DNA of 45,320 bases from Steroidobacteraceae bacterium (GCA_019683695.1 JADGHX010000016.1:1-45320); one strand, 5' to 3'. Counted from the stretch's first letter, positions 31,449-40,750 are shown. Made by a program: numbers and translations. The notes: generated by a model not told the origin, from the sequence alone.

Positions 31449-32746
31449 TGGGTGAGTGGTACACCCAGGCCAGCGCGAAGGTCCGCCGCGTGTTCTGGAC
31501 GTGCTCCGTCGCGTGGGGACTCGATGCGATGGACGGGCTGGTGTACCAGTACCTCCTGCCGGCTCTGCTCGTGGCCTTCGGGATGTCGCTCGCCGAAGCG
31601 GGCTCGATCGCGAGCGCAAACTACTTCGCATCCGCCGTCGGCGGGTGGCTCGGCGGCTGGTTGTGTGATCGTTACGGCCGCGCGCGCATTCTGCAGATCA
31701 CGATCCTGTGGTTTTCGTTTTTCTCTTTTCTTTCCGGCCTTGCGCAGTCCTATGAGCAGCTGCTGGCCATTCGCATCCTGCAGGGCCTTGGCTTCGGTGC
31801 CGAATGGGCGGTCGGCGCCGTGCTGCTTGGTGAGATGGTCGAGCGCAAGTACCGGGGCAAGGCAGTGGGCACGATGCACAGCGCCGCCGCGATCGGGTCC
31901 GGGCTTGCCGCGTTGCTCGCCGGACCCGTGGTTTCACTGTTCGACCCGGAGTACGGCTGGCGCGTCGCCTTCTGGGCGGGAATGCTGCCGGCGGTGCTCG
32001 TCTTCTTCGTGCGCCGGAGCGATGACGACTCGGATATCTACAAGGAGGCCATGAAGCGAGCGCGTGCCGAGGGACGCAGGACGAAGGTCCTCGCCATCTT
32101 CTCTCCGGCACTGCTGCGTACCACGATTCTCGCCTCGCTCCTCGCCTTGGGCGCGCAAGGCGCCGGCTACGCCGTCAGCAACTATCTGACGACATTCCTG
32201 CAGCACGAGCGCGGACTCGCGGCCGGTGCGGCAGGGCTGTACGTGCTGATGAACAGCGTGGGCGGGTTCTTCGGCTTTCTCGTGAACGCGAGCCTCTCGG
32301 ACCGCGTGGGCCGGTGCCGCATCTTCCAGCTCTTCGGCGTCGGTTTCATCCTTGCGGCATCGTTCTATCTGCATGCGCCGCTCGGGAACTCTGCGTTCAC
32401 GCTCATGCCCGCCGGATTCGTCTACGGGTTCTTCCAGTTCGGCATCTACGCGTCCTTCGGGCCGTACTTCACCGAGCTGTTTCCCACCGAAGTCCGTGGC
32501 ACGGGACAGGCCTTCGCGTACAACTTCGGTCGCGCCTGCAGTGGCCTCTTCATTCAAGGTGTGGCGCTCGTGGCGGCGCTGACGAGCCTCGGGAACGCGA
32601 TGCTGGTCATGGGTATTGCGGGCGTGAGCTGCGCCATCCTCGCCACGCTGCTGCTTCCCGAGACGGCGGGGCGTGATCTTGCCGCGCTCGATTCCGCGGT
32701 GGAGTCCCCGCGCGCAACAGGGGCCTCCACGCTCGAGGTCAGATGA
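31448..32746 (+). CDS. MFS transporter, aromatic acid/sugar symporter type
   Basis: A 432-aa, 12-helix major facilitator. WGLDAMDGLVYQYLLPALLV carries the helix-1 Asp of aromatic-acid:H+ symporters. LGGWLCDRYGRARIL is the loop 2-3 signature, and ILQGLGFGAEWAVGAVLLGE is typical of the sugar/AAHS branch. FPTEVRGTGQAFAYNFGR follows in the second half. Probably imports an aromatic acid across the inner membrane; this is inferred from family and neighbours. The ATG overlaps the dehydrogenase stop. Confidence 0.88.
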   Translation: MGEWYTQASAKVRRVFWTCSVAWGLDAMDGLVYQYLLPALLVAFGMSLAEAGSIASANYFASAVGGWLGGWLCDRYGRARILQITILWFSFFSFLSGLAQSYEQLLAIRILQGLGFGAEWAVGAVLLGEMVERKYRGKAVGTMHSAAAIGSGLAALLAGPVVSLFDPEYGWRVAFWAGMLPAVLVFFVRRSDDDSDIYKEAMKRARAEGRRTKVLAIFSPALLRTTILASLLALGAQGAGYAVSNYLTTFLQHERGLAAGAAGLYVLMNSVGGFFGFLVNASLSDRVGRCRIFQLFGVGFILAASFYLHAPLGNSAFTLMPAGFVYGFFQFGIYASFGPYFTELFPTEVRGTGQAFAYNFGRACSGLFIQGVALVAALTSLGNAMLVMGIAGVSCAILATLLLPETAGRDLAALDSAVESPRATGASTLEVR

Positions 32747-32762
32747 CACGAAAGGGGACTGA

Positions 32763-33212
32763 ATGGATCGCACCGAACAGCTGCTCACCACGCTCGAACT
32801 GCAAAGACAATTGATGGAGTACTGGCACGACGTCGACACGAACTGGGGACGGCGCGCGGGTGAGTACTACACCGAAGACGCCATTTTCGAAGGCCCCGAG
32901 GCCACCTATCGCGGCAAAGCCAGGATTCTCGAGTTCTATCGCTGGCGCGAGGCGCGTGGTCAGCGCACCGCGGTGCATGCGGTGAGTAACTTTCGCGTGC
33001 AGTTCGAAAGTGATACGCGCGCCACGAGCACGTGGTACCTGCTGTTGTACGCAGCGGATGGTGCGCCGGTGCTGCCCACGCATCCGCCCATTCAGATTGC
33101 GCTCGTGACCGACACGTGCGTGAAGGACAGCTCAGGACGCTGGCTCTGGTCCTGCCGCAAGTTTGATGCATGGTTCCAGGGCGGTACACCCCCGACGAAT
33201 CCCAGGCTCTGA
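32763..33212 (+). CDS. SnoaL-like (NTF2-fold) protein
   Basis: A 149-aa protein with the cone-shaped SnoaL_4/NTF2 pattern: an N-terminal helix pair, then AGEYYTEDAIFEGPEATYRG, AVHAVSNFRVQFESDTRATS and a C-terminal WLWSCRKFDAWFQG. Proteins of this fold act as isomerases, dehydratases, dioxygenase subunits or binding proteins, and active residues vary. A good AAAGGGGA ribosome binding site precedes the ATG. It follows the MFS gene by 16 bp. Three further copies of the fold are present in the large fusion at 37898. Confidence 0.8.
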   Translation: MDRTEQLLTTLELQRQLMEYWHDVDTNWGRRAGEYYTEDAIFEGPEATYRGKARILEFYRWREARGQRTAVHAVSNFRVQFESDTRATSTWYLLLYAADGAPVLPTHPPIQIALVTDTCVKDSSGRWLWSCRKFDAWFQGGTPPTNPRL

Positions 33213-33330
33213 AAGCCCTCATTCCGCGCCCGGCGCCGCAAACCCGCAAAAGGCGTTGCCCTTCCGGACAAGTTTCCGGCGCCTTGCCCCACTAAAAACA
33301 CATCCAGATCAGGCAAGGGGGTAACCGTCA

Positions 33331-35907
33331 ATGCGCGGGAGATCGTCGATCAGTTCAGCCGTGTCCACGTTGCTCATGCTGGCGGGTGCGCTGCAGGCGC
33401 AGGCCGAGGCGCAGGCGCCTGCGCAGGACCGCGCCCGGAATGCGGATGCGGGCCTCCTGACCTCGACGGATTCGAACGGCGAGCGCGTGCAACTCGAGGA
33501 GTACATCCCGGACATCGTCGTCACCGCGACCCGCCAGGCGACCAACCTGCAGGACACGCCGATTGCCATCACGGCCGTCAGCGCGGAGGCGCTCGAGGAA
33601 CGGGGCATCACCAACGTGTCCGATCTCACGTCGGTCGTCCCCAACTCCCAGTTCCGTCGCGTGCAGGGCGCCTTCGGCCCCGGCGTTTCCGCGTTCATCC
33701 GGGGCATTGGCTCCGGCGACACGAGCCTCGCGGGCGAGGGCGCCGTGGCCTTCTACATCGACGAGGTCTACTACCCGGTGCTGCTCGGCGCGAACTTCGA
33801 TCTGCTCGACATCGATCACATCGAGGTGTTGCGCGGGCCGCAGGGCACGCTGTTCGGTCGCAATTCGCTCGCGGGTGCCTTGAACATCGTGGGCAGGCAG
33901 CCTTCTCTCACGGACACGACCGGGTACGTCGATTTCACCGCCGGCCGGTATGACAGACGCGATGTGCGCGCGGGACTCAACCTGCCGCTGAGTGACAGCG
34001 TGGCGCTCATGATCTCCGGCCTGTCGAAGCAGCGCGAAGGTTACCAGCGGCGCCTCGAGTTCACCTGCGAGATGATCCGGCGCGGCACCCCGGAACTGGC
34101 GGGCACCTTCCCGACCACGAACGTGCTGATGACCCGGACGCCGAACTTCACGCCCAACGATTGCACCATCGGGCGACTCGGCGGCGACAACGTCCACGCC
34201 GGGCGGGTGAGTTTGTTGTGGCAGGCCAGTCCCACCGTGAGGCTCACCGTCAACGGTGACTACATCCGCGACCTGTCCGAGAACACCGCCGACTCCATAG
34301 TCGATATCGACCCGACCCGCGCGAACAACAACATGCGAACGCAGGCCGGGTACTTCGGCCTGACGATCGATGAGCGCTTCATGACCGGCGACCCGTACAC
34401 GACGTACGTCACGTACGAAGACCGCATCCCGGCCGGCACGGTGATCCCGGGCAACAGCTACTACAACGGCACGATGGTTGACGGCCGTTACACGCGCGGC
34501 GGTTACGAGCTCCCCGCCCACAACGATCTGCTCAACTGGGGGCTCTCGACCAAGCTCGCCTGGGATTTCGGCAACAACATGAATCTCACCGCCGTGGTGG
34601 GGTATCGCGTATTGGATGAGATCCACACATTCGACACCGACGGCACGCCGCTCGTCGTCGAGCACGTGGTCAACGATATCGTGAACAAGTATCTGACCAC
34701 GGAGGTGCGCCTGTCTCATACCTCGGCGCTGATGGACTGGGTGGGCGGCGTCTTCTATTTCGATGCCGAAGGCGTTCAGCACGCGGCGCTGGCGCAAGGC
34801 AGCGTGGGCGGTCAACGCAAGCTCTACACCACGTACGAACCGAAGACGAAAGCGGTGTTCGCGAACGTGACGCTGCGGCCGTTCGGCGATGCGTGGAGCT
34901 TCATCATCGGCGGCCGCTATTCCGACGACGAGAAGGTCGTCAACTTCAGCAATCTGGCGGATGTCAGTCCGAGCCCGAGCGACATCCGCTTCGCCGTGGT
35001 GCCCCAGCAGAAGAAGTCGAGCTGGAAACTGGGCATCAACTATCAGCTGAGCGACACGGCGCTGTTGTACACCTCGGCCGCGTCCGGCAACTCGCTGCCG
35101 GGCTACAACCCCCGGCCCTTGCAGGTGACGCAGGTCGGTCAGTTCGATGGGAACGACGACGTTGCCTACGAGCTGGGCGCCAAGCTCGATCTGTGGGACA
35201 GGCGGATCCGTCTGAATGCGGCCGCGTTCTACACGGACTTCAAGAATCGCCCGACCGCGATCGGCGGCGCCGAAGCGACGCTCGACAACAACCTGCAGCC
35301 CGTGCCGGGAAACCAGCAGCTCGAGCCGTTGCCGGGTGGACCGCCGGGGTCGACCCGATGCAGCACGCAGACGCTGCCGACCAACACCGGCATCGTCTGC
35401 ATCGGTCGCACCTACTACCGCAATCTCCCCGCGACCGTGCGTGGCGCGGAGCTCGAATACACGATCGCGCCGACCGACGCGCTGGCGGTGAACGGATCCG
35501 TAGGCTGGTCCAGATTCTGGTCACCGGACATCGCGCAGCGTGTGGTCAACCGCCGTCAGGGCAACCCCTTCTGGACCGCGAGCGCCGGCATCCAGTACCG
35601 GTTCGCGCTCGGTGCCCTGGGCGGCGCGATCACTCCGCGTCTCGACTGGACATACGAGAGCAATCAGATCGTGAGCGGCACATCGACGAAGTACAACGAC
35701 CTGATGCCCGCGCGATCCCTGTTCAACGCACGGATCACGTACGACAACACCGAGCGTGACTTCACGATCGCGGCGGGCGTGACGAACCTGTTCGACAAGT
35801 TCTACTGGGTGAACGTGTTCGACTATCAGGGTCTCGGCTACCCGCAAACGGACGCTCAGCCCGGGCGGCCGCGCGAGTGGTTCCTGTCCTTCGGGAAGCG
35901 GTTCTGA
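33331..35907 (+). CDS. TonB-dependent outer-membrane receptor
   Basis: An 858-aa receptor with a signal peptide (about residues 1-27) and a possible TonB box at PDIVVTATR. The plug domain includes IRGIGSGDTSLAGEGAVAFY and EVLRGPQGTLFGRNSLAGAL. A large barrel follows, ending in REWFLSFGKRF with the terminal Phe needed for outer-membrane assembly. Members of this group import siderophores, glycans or, in sphingomonads, lignin-derived aromatics (DdvT). The catabolic neighbours make an aromatic substrate more likely than iron. An AAGGGGG ribosome binding site precedes the ATG. Confidence 0.94.
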   Translation: MRGRSSISSAVSTLLMLAGALQAQAEAQAPAQDRARNADAGLLTSTDSNGERVQLEEYIPDIVVTATRQATNLQDTPIAITAVSAEALEERGITNVSDLTSVVPNSQFRRVQGAFGPGVSAFIRGIGSGDTSLAGEGAVAFYIDEVYYPVLLGANFDLLDIDHIEVLRGPQGTLFGRNSLAGALNIVGRQPSLTDTTGYVDFTAGRYDRRDVRAGLNLPLSDSVALMISGLSKQREGYQRRLEFTCEMIRRGTPELAGTFPTTNVLMTRTPNFTPNDCTIGRLGGDNVHAGRVSLLWQASPTVRLTVNGDYIRDLSENTADSIVDIDPTRANNNMRTQAGYFGLTIDERFMTGDPYTTYVTYEDRIPAGTVIPGNSYYNGTMVDGRYTRGGYELPAHNDLLNWGLSTKLAWDFGNNMNLTAVVGYRVLDEIHTFDTDGTPLVVEHVVNDIVNKYLTTEVRLSHTSALMDWVGGVFYFDAEGVQHAALAQGSVGGQRKLYTTYEPKTKAVFANVTLRPFGDAWSFIIGGRYSDDEKVVNFSNLADVSPSPSDIRFAVVPQQKKSSWKLGINYQLSDTALLYTSAASGNSLPGYNPRPLQVTQVGQFDGNDDVAYELGAKLDLWDRRIRLNAAAFYTDFKNRPTAIGGAEATLDNNLQPVPGNQQLEPLPGGPPGSTRCSTQTLPTNTGIVCIGRTYYRNLPATVRGAELEYTIAPTDALAVNGSVGWSRFWSPDIAQRVVNRRQGNPFWTASAGIQYRFALGALGGAITPRLDWTYESNQIVSGTSTKYNDLMPARSLFNARITYDNTERDFTIAAGVTNLFDKFYWVNVFDYQGLGYPQTDAQPGRPREWFLSFGKRF

Positions 35908-36003
35908 GGTCCGTGGCGCGCCGGGCCCGCGGTGGCCGGCGCCGCCCCGCGCCCCCCGGTGGGCCAGCCCGTCCCCGCCCGCTCACAACGCGCGCACACC
36001 CCG

Positions 36004-36035
36004 TGTCTTCGCTGTAGTATTCCAGCCCGAAGACA
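36004..36035. promoter_or_regulatory. inverted repeat upstream of the AraC-type gene
   Basis: TGTCTTCG (36004-36011) and CGAAGACA (36028-36035) are perfect 8-bp arms around 16 nt. The spacer contains TAGTAT (36015-36020), a plausible -10 hexamer. The site ends 18 nt before the TTG start. Operator, probably autoregulatory, is the favoured reading; a leader hairpin is the alternative. Confidence 0.45.
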
Positions 36036-36053
36036 ATTGAGGGGGGCGGCAAC

Positions 36054-37022
36054 TTGGACGTCTACAGCACCAGCCACGTGCCACCGGGCACGAGAGCGAT
36101 CTACTGGAACCAGGTTTACTCGTCGCGCTTTGCTCAGGTGACCTTCAATCCGCTCGATCGCGAGGAGTTCGAGGCGGAGCTGAAGGTGGATCACGTTGGC
36201 GATCTCGGCATCGCTCGCGTGCACTCCAAGCCGACGGATATCGAGCGAACCCGCTCGCATATCGATTTGTCGTCCCGTCGTTTGTTCTCGTTCGTCCTGC
36301 AGCTGCGCGGCAGTGCTGTGTTCTCGCACTACGGGCACGAGACCACGCTCGAAGAGGGCGACTTCACGTTGTGCGACAACGCGAGGCCCCATCGCCTCCG
36401 CTTCACGGGCGCCGCGGACTTCATCATTCTGCGCGTGGATCCGGACGTGCTGCGCACGTACCTTCCCCATCCCGAACGGGTGTGTGGGTTGCGATTACCC
36501 GCACGCGAGGCATTCACGACTGCCGCGGCGACCATGGTTCAGAGCTTGTGGGATCAGGTCGAGCACGGGTTGCCGTCGAAGTTCGCTTCGATGATCACGC
36601 GAAGCATGCTCGACGTGCTGTCGACGTCGTACGCCATTGCGTTCGATCCATGGATTGCGGAGTCCTCCGCCGTCGGCGCGCGCCGTGCCGCCGCGCGCCA
36701 GTTCATCGAAGCGCATCTGAAGGACCCGGATCTGTCGCCAGGCATGGTGGCGCGCGCGTTGCGCATCTCGCCGCGCTATCTGCGGATGCTTTTCGTGCCC
36801 GATCGGGAAACCGTCTCTGCGTACATTCTGCGCAGGCGCCTGGAAGAATGCGCGCGGCAGATTGCGAGCCCGTTGTGGAGCGGGCGAACGCTCACGGACA
36901 TCGCGTTTCAGTATGGCTTCAACAGCGCGGCACACTTCACGCGCGTGTTCGGCGACCACTTCGGCATGACGCCGCGTCAGTATCGCAAGGCGCATCTGGC
37001 CCGAGCACTGCCGCTGAGCTGA
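36054..37022 (+). CDS. AraC-family transcriptional regulator
   Basis: A 322-aa regulator. The N-terminal two thirds are a cupin-like ligand domain of the AraC_binding_2 type (FVLQLRGSAVFSHYGHETTL, then EGDFTLCDNARPHRLRF). The last 100 residues form the double helix-turn-helix: ARALRISPRYLRMLFV and LTDIAFQYGFNSAAHFTRVF, ending GMTPRQYRKAHLA. The start is TTG at 36054 after a GAGGGGGG ribosome binding site. The gene follows the TonB receptor by 146 bp and likely controls the neighbouring catabolic genes in response to an aromatic ligand, which is inference. Confidence 0.92.
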   Translation: MDVYSTSHVPPGTRAIYWNQVYSSRFAQVTFNPLDREEFEAELKVDHVGDLGIARVHSKPTDIERTRSHIDLSSRRLFSFVLQLRGSAVFSHYGHETTLEEGDFTLCDNARPHRLRFTGAADFIILRVDPDVLRTYLPHPERVCGLRLPAREAFTTAAATMVQSLWDQVEHGLPSKFASMITRSMLDVLSTSYAIAFDPWIAESSAVGARRAAARQFIEAHLKDPDLSPGMVARALRISPRYLRMLFVPDRETVSAYILRRRLEECARQIASPLWSGRTLTDIAFQYGFNSAAHFTRVFGDHFGMTPRQYRKAHLARALPLS

Positions 37023-37029
37023 GCCTGAC

Positions 37030-37767
37030 TCACGCGCCGCCCGCAACGGCGAGATTCGCGCCGGTGCAATAGGCCGCCGCATCGGAGACGAGGAAGAGGG
37101 CGGCTTCCGCCACTTCTTCCGGGCGCCCGGCGCGGCCCATCGCGCACCGGTCGACCACTTTTTCGAGACGCCCCGGGCGGTGAATCTCGGTGCCGATCGG
37201 GCCGGGCGAGACCACGTTCACGCGGATGCCTTCGCGGCCGACCTCGCGGGCAAGGCCAATGCCCAGACTGTCCATGCCACCCTTGGCCGCGGCGTACCAC
37301 ACGTATTCGCCCGCAGAGCCGTATACGGAAGCACGCGAGGAGATGAAGACGATCGCGCCGCCGGTACCGCCGTGCCTGGTGGACATTCTTCGCACCGCCT
37401 CACGCGCGCAGAACATGGCGCCGAGGAGGTTCACGTTGATCACCTCGCGCAGCGTGCTGGTGTCCGCTTCATCGAGCCTCGAGTTGTGACCTGTGATGCC
37501 GCTGTTGATGACCACTGCCGAAAGCCGCCCGAGCTTTTCATCGACAGCGGCAAACGCACGCGCGACATCCTCTTCGCTCGCGACGTTTGCGCGCAGCGCG
37601 AGTGACTGTCGCCCCATGACACGAATCTCATCAGCGACGCGCGCAGCTGCGGACTCGTTGTTCGCGTAAGTGAGCGCAACGTTGTACCCGCGCTTCGCTG
37701 CAAGACGCGCTGTGGCGGCACCGATGCCCCGGCTGCCGCCCGTGACGAGAATGACAGGTGCGGACAT
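37030..37767 (-). CDS. SDR-family oxidoreductase
   Basis: A 245-aa classical short-chain dehydrogenase/reductase. VTGGSRGIGAATA (residues 8-20) binds NAD(P). The catalytic set is Asn113 (NVNLLGAMFC), Ser144 in FISSRASVYG, Tyr158 and Lys162 (YVWYAAAKGG). The length is typical. Substrate unknown. It is convergent with the AraC gene and divergent from the binding-protein/SnoaL fusion, so it probably shares a control region with the latter. Confidence 0.92.
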   Translation of the reverse strand: MSAPVILVTGGSRGIGAATARLAAKRGYNVALTYANNESAAARVADEIRVMGRQSLALRANVASEEDVARAFAAVDEKLGRLSAVVINSGITGHNSRLDEADTSTLREVINVNLLGAMFCAREAVRRMSTRHGGTGGAIVFISSRASVYGSAGEYVWYAAAKGGMDSLGIGLAREVGREGIRVNVVSPGPIGTEIHRPGRLEKVVDRCAMGRAGRPEEVAEAALFLVSDAAAYCTGANLAVAGGA

Positions 37768-37774
37768 TTTGATT

Positions 37775-37842
37775 CTTCCGGAAGTAGCTTTTGATCCCCG
37801 CGGCGATGGCGTTGGAAAACGCTTCCACGCTCGCGGAAGCGT
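37775..37842. promoter_or_regulatory. two related palindromes in a divergent promoter region
   Basis: CTTCCGGAAG (37775-37784) is a perfect 10-bp palindrome. Some 35 nt on, ACGCTTCC (37819-37826) and GGAAGCGT (37835-37842) form perfect 8-bp arms around 8 nt. Both share the half-site CTTCC/GGAAG, which suggests repeated binding of one regulator between the divergent SDR and fusion genes. Confidence 0.45.
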
Positions 37843-37897
37843 GTAGTAACGTCAGTTGCAAATCAACGCAAGCTATACGTTCAGGGGCGGCAAGCGA

Positions 37898-40750
37898 ATG
37901 AAGCGAGCACTCGCGAGCAGGCTGGGGATCGTCGTCGCGCTTGTTGCTGCATGCTGCGCAAACGCGAGCTCGGAGAGCACGAATTGTCCGCTTCGCGTTT
38001 ACGGCAACACCACGACCATTGAGCTTGCGCCCGTGCTGCTTGCGGCGGAGCGCCTCTACGCGGGCCCGGTCACCGTCACGAATGGCGGGATCCCGAATCT
38101 CTTTCGCGACGGCGAGGCGGACCTCGCCACGAACGCGGAAACGCAGGCGCTGCGCCAGTCCGTGGATCACCCGAACCTGCGCATCATCTTCACCGTGTCC
38201 GAAGGCTTCTATCGCCTGCTTGCGCGGCGTTCCGCGGGCATCGCGAAGCTCGAGGATCTGAAGGGCAAAAGGATCGGCACGGTGCCGTCGACCTCCTCGG
38301 CATATTTCCTCTCGAAGATGCTGGGCACGGTCGGTCTCACCGAATCAGACGTGACCGTCGTGCGCACATTCCCGCTGCATCTCATTCCGGGAATGATGCA
38401 GAAGGGCGAGCTGGATGCCGTGACGATCTGGGAGCCGGAGATCCAGAAGGCGGCGGACCTGCTCGGCCCCGACGCGATCGAGTTCCAGGATCGCTCCGTG
38501 TACCGCGAGCTGTTCAACCTGAATACCACGGCGGAGCATCTCGCGGATCCGGCCAAGCGCCGGCAGATCGTGGCGTTCGTCCGTGCGCTCATCAAGGCAT
38601 CCGCCCGCATTCGGCGGGAGCCGCAGGACGCGTGGCCGCTCGTGTCGAAGTCCACCGGCTACGACACGCATCTGATCTCACAGGTGTGGCACCACGAAGG
38701 CTATCCCGGAACGCTGGTCAGCGATCTGCTCAACGTGCTCGTGGAGGAAGAGGTCTGGGTGGCCAAAGAGCGCAACCGTGCTCCGCGCACGCGCGAGCAA
38801 CTCGCCACGCTGATCGATGACAGCGTTCTCAAGGAAGCGATGGAGCAGGAGAGCGCTGAGATGCGCTCGCGTTCCGTCGAGCAGCGCGTCGAGCGGCTGG
38901 CCGCGGGCGTGCAAGCCGTGGAAGCTGTGCGGGCGGTGAAACGCCTGCAGCATGCGTACGCGCACTATCTGGAAGCGGGCCTCTGGGATGAAGCCGCAGC
39001 CCTGTTTGCGAAAGACGCGGTCGTGTCGAGCGCAGCTGGGAAGTACGCATGGCGAGACGCCATCCGCCAGCATCTGGTGAACGAATATGGCGGTGGCAAG
39101 GAGCGTCTTGGGGATGGCCAGCTGAACACTGTTCTTTTCCTGAGCCCGGTCGTCACGCTGAACCCTGACGGGAAGCGTGCGAAGGGCCGCTGGCACATGG
39201 TCGCGCTGCGCGGGCAGTATGGCGCCTCCGCCACGTGGGCCGGCGGCATCTACGAGAACGAGTACACGCTCGAAGATGGCGTGTGGAAGATTGCGAAGGA
39301 AACGTTCTTCCCGCAGTACGCGGGCCCGTACGACACGGGCTGGCGCACGCTCAATGGCCCTGGCGGCGCGCAGGTGGGACTGGTTCCCTACCACTACACG
39401 CCGGATCGTGCGGGCACGATCATCCCGGATGATCTGCCGGTGGTGACGAACGGTCCGCAGGAACATTCCCGGTTTGCGACGCGCGTTGCGGAGCTCGAAG
39501 CGCGCATCCAGCGCATGAATGACGCCTCCGCCGTGCAGAACCTGCAGAACGCCTACGGCTTCTACGTCGATCGCAAGATGTGGGACGACGTGGCGGACCT
39601 CTTCGCGGCGGACGGAACGCTCGAGCTGGAGCAGGAGGGCGTGTTCGTCGGCAAGGTCAGCATCCGTCGCGCGCTCGAACAGTTCGGGTCGCAGGGGCTG
39701 AGTGAAGGCGAGGTGAACGATCGCCTGCAGCTGCAGCCCGTGATCACGATCTCGGCCGATGGTCGCGCCGCGAAAGCGCGCGGAACCCAGCTCAGCATGA
39801 CCGGCGTGAACGGCGTTGGGGCGCGCTGGGGCGTGGGCATCTACGAGAACACTTACGTGAAGCAGCAGGGTGTGTGGAAGATCGCCTCCATGCACATCTT
39901 CACGCGGATGCGCACGGACTACGCGAAGGGCTGGGCCGTGGATGCTGAGCCGGTGCAAGGTGCAAATCCCGCATTCCCTGCAGACCGTCCGCCCACCACA
40001 ACGTACAAGGCCTATCCCACGTTCTACGTTCCGCCGTTTCATTTCGAGAACCCGGCGCGAGCGCATGCGCACGTGACGTCGATTCGGGTTCCGGCGCGCA
40101 CGCCGTCCGAGCTCGAGTCGCGGCTCGCGGAAGCCGAACGACATCTGGCGATCGCCGAAGCATTCGATGGCGCGGAGAACGTGGCCAACGCCTACGGCTA
40201 CTACATCGACGAGTTCCAGTGGCACGACACGGCGGATCTCTTCGCCCAGAACGGCTGGAAGGAGCTGTCGTACATCGGCACCTACGTGGGGCGCGAGCGC
40301 ATCCGCAAGTCACTCACCACGCGTTACGGCAACAGCGGTCGGCGTGGCGCCATGATGGCGATTCATCAGAAGACCCAGCCGTACGTCACTGTCGCAGAGG
40401 ATGGCAGGTCGGCACGCGTGCGCACGCGGCTGTTCCAGATCAACAGCTCACCCACGTCGGATGGCTCGTACATCGCCGGCATCTACGAAAACCAGGTCGT
40501 CAAGGAAAACGGCGTCTGGAAGATCCAGGGGATGGATCTCGATTACGTCTGGACCACGAGCTACAAGGCGGGCTGGGCGAACGTGAAGAGCGGGGATGCG
40601 ACCCGCTTTGCGCCCCAGGCCCAGTTCCCGTATCCCCCCGACCGGCCGTTGCGCGGCGTGACCTTCGCGCCGTTCCCGAAGATCGACACGATGGGATTCC
40701 ACTTCCGGAACCCCGTGTCGGGACGCGAGCCGCCAGTGCTTCTGAAGTGA
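37898..40750 (+). CDS. periplasmic binding-protein domain fused to three SnoaL-like domains
   Basis: A 950-aa exported protein of unusual design. Residues 1-22 are a signal peptide; LVAACC fits a lipobox (Cys19), though cleavage after ANA is also possible. Residues about 30-315 resemble an NMT1/SsuA-type substrate-binding protein (LEDLKGKRIGTVPSTSSAYF, GELDAVTIWEPEIQKAADLL). Three SnoaL_4-like domains follow at about 325-485, 525-680 and 737-893. Each has a W-D/H-x-x-A-x-L-F-A helix, then GIYEN (450-454, 647-651, 860-864) and GVWKI. No ABC permease or ATPase is nearby. The ATG at 37898 is chosen because the signal peptide follows; an upstream TTG in frame is the alternative. It leads a five-gene operon. 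Confidence 0.85.
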   Translation: MKRALASRLGIVVALVAACCANASSESTNCPLRVYGNTTTIELAPVLLAAERLYAGPVTVTNGGIPNLFRDGEADLATNAETQALRQSVDHPNLRIIFTVSEGFYRLLARRSAGIAKLEDLKGKRIGTVPSTSSAYFLSKMLGTVGLTESDVTVVRTFPLHLIPGMMQKGELDAVTIWEPEIQKAADLLGPDAIEFQDRSVYRELFNLNTTAEHLADPAKRRQIVAFVRALIKASARIRREPQDAWPLVSKSTGYDTHLISQVWHHEGYPGTLVSDLLNVLVEEEVWVAKERNRAPRTREQLATLIDDSVLKEAMEQESAEMRSRSVEQRVERLAAGVQAVEAVRAVKRLQHAYAHYLEAGLWDEAAALFAKDAVVSSAAGKYAWRDAIRQHLVNEYGGGKERLGDGQLNTVLFLSPVVTLNPDGKRAKGRWHMVALRGQYGASATWAGGIYENEYTLEDGVWKIAKETFFPQYAGPYDTGWRTLNGPGGAQVGLVPYHYTPDRAGTIIPDDLPVVTNGPQEHSRFATRVAELEARIQRMNDASAVQNLQNAYGFYVDRKMWDDVADLFAADGTLELEQEGVFVGKVSIRRALEQFGSQGLSEGEVNDRLQLQPVITISADGRAAKARGTQLSMTGVNGVGARWGVGIYENTYVKQQGVWKIASMHIFTRMRTDYAKGWAVDAEPVQGANPAFPADRPPTTTYKAYPTFYVPPFHFENPARAHAHVTSIRVPARTPSELESRLAEAERHLAIAEAFDGAENVANAYGYYIDEFQWHDTADLFAQNGWKELSYIGTYVGRERIRKSLTTRYGNSGRRGAMMAIHQKTQPYVTVAEDGRSARVRTRLFQINSSPTSDGSYIAGIYENQVVKENGVWKIQGMDLDYVWTTSYKAGWANVKSGDATRFAPQAQFPYPPDRPLRGVTFAPFPKIDTMGFHFRNPVSGREPPVLLK

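Noticed and set aside
35908-36003. GC-rich stretch after the TonB receptor as a terminator
   Set aside because: No stable stem followed by a T-run could be drawn by eye.
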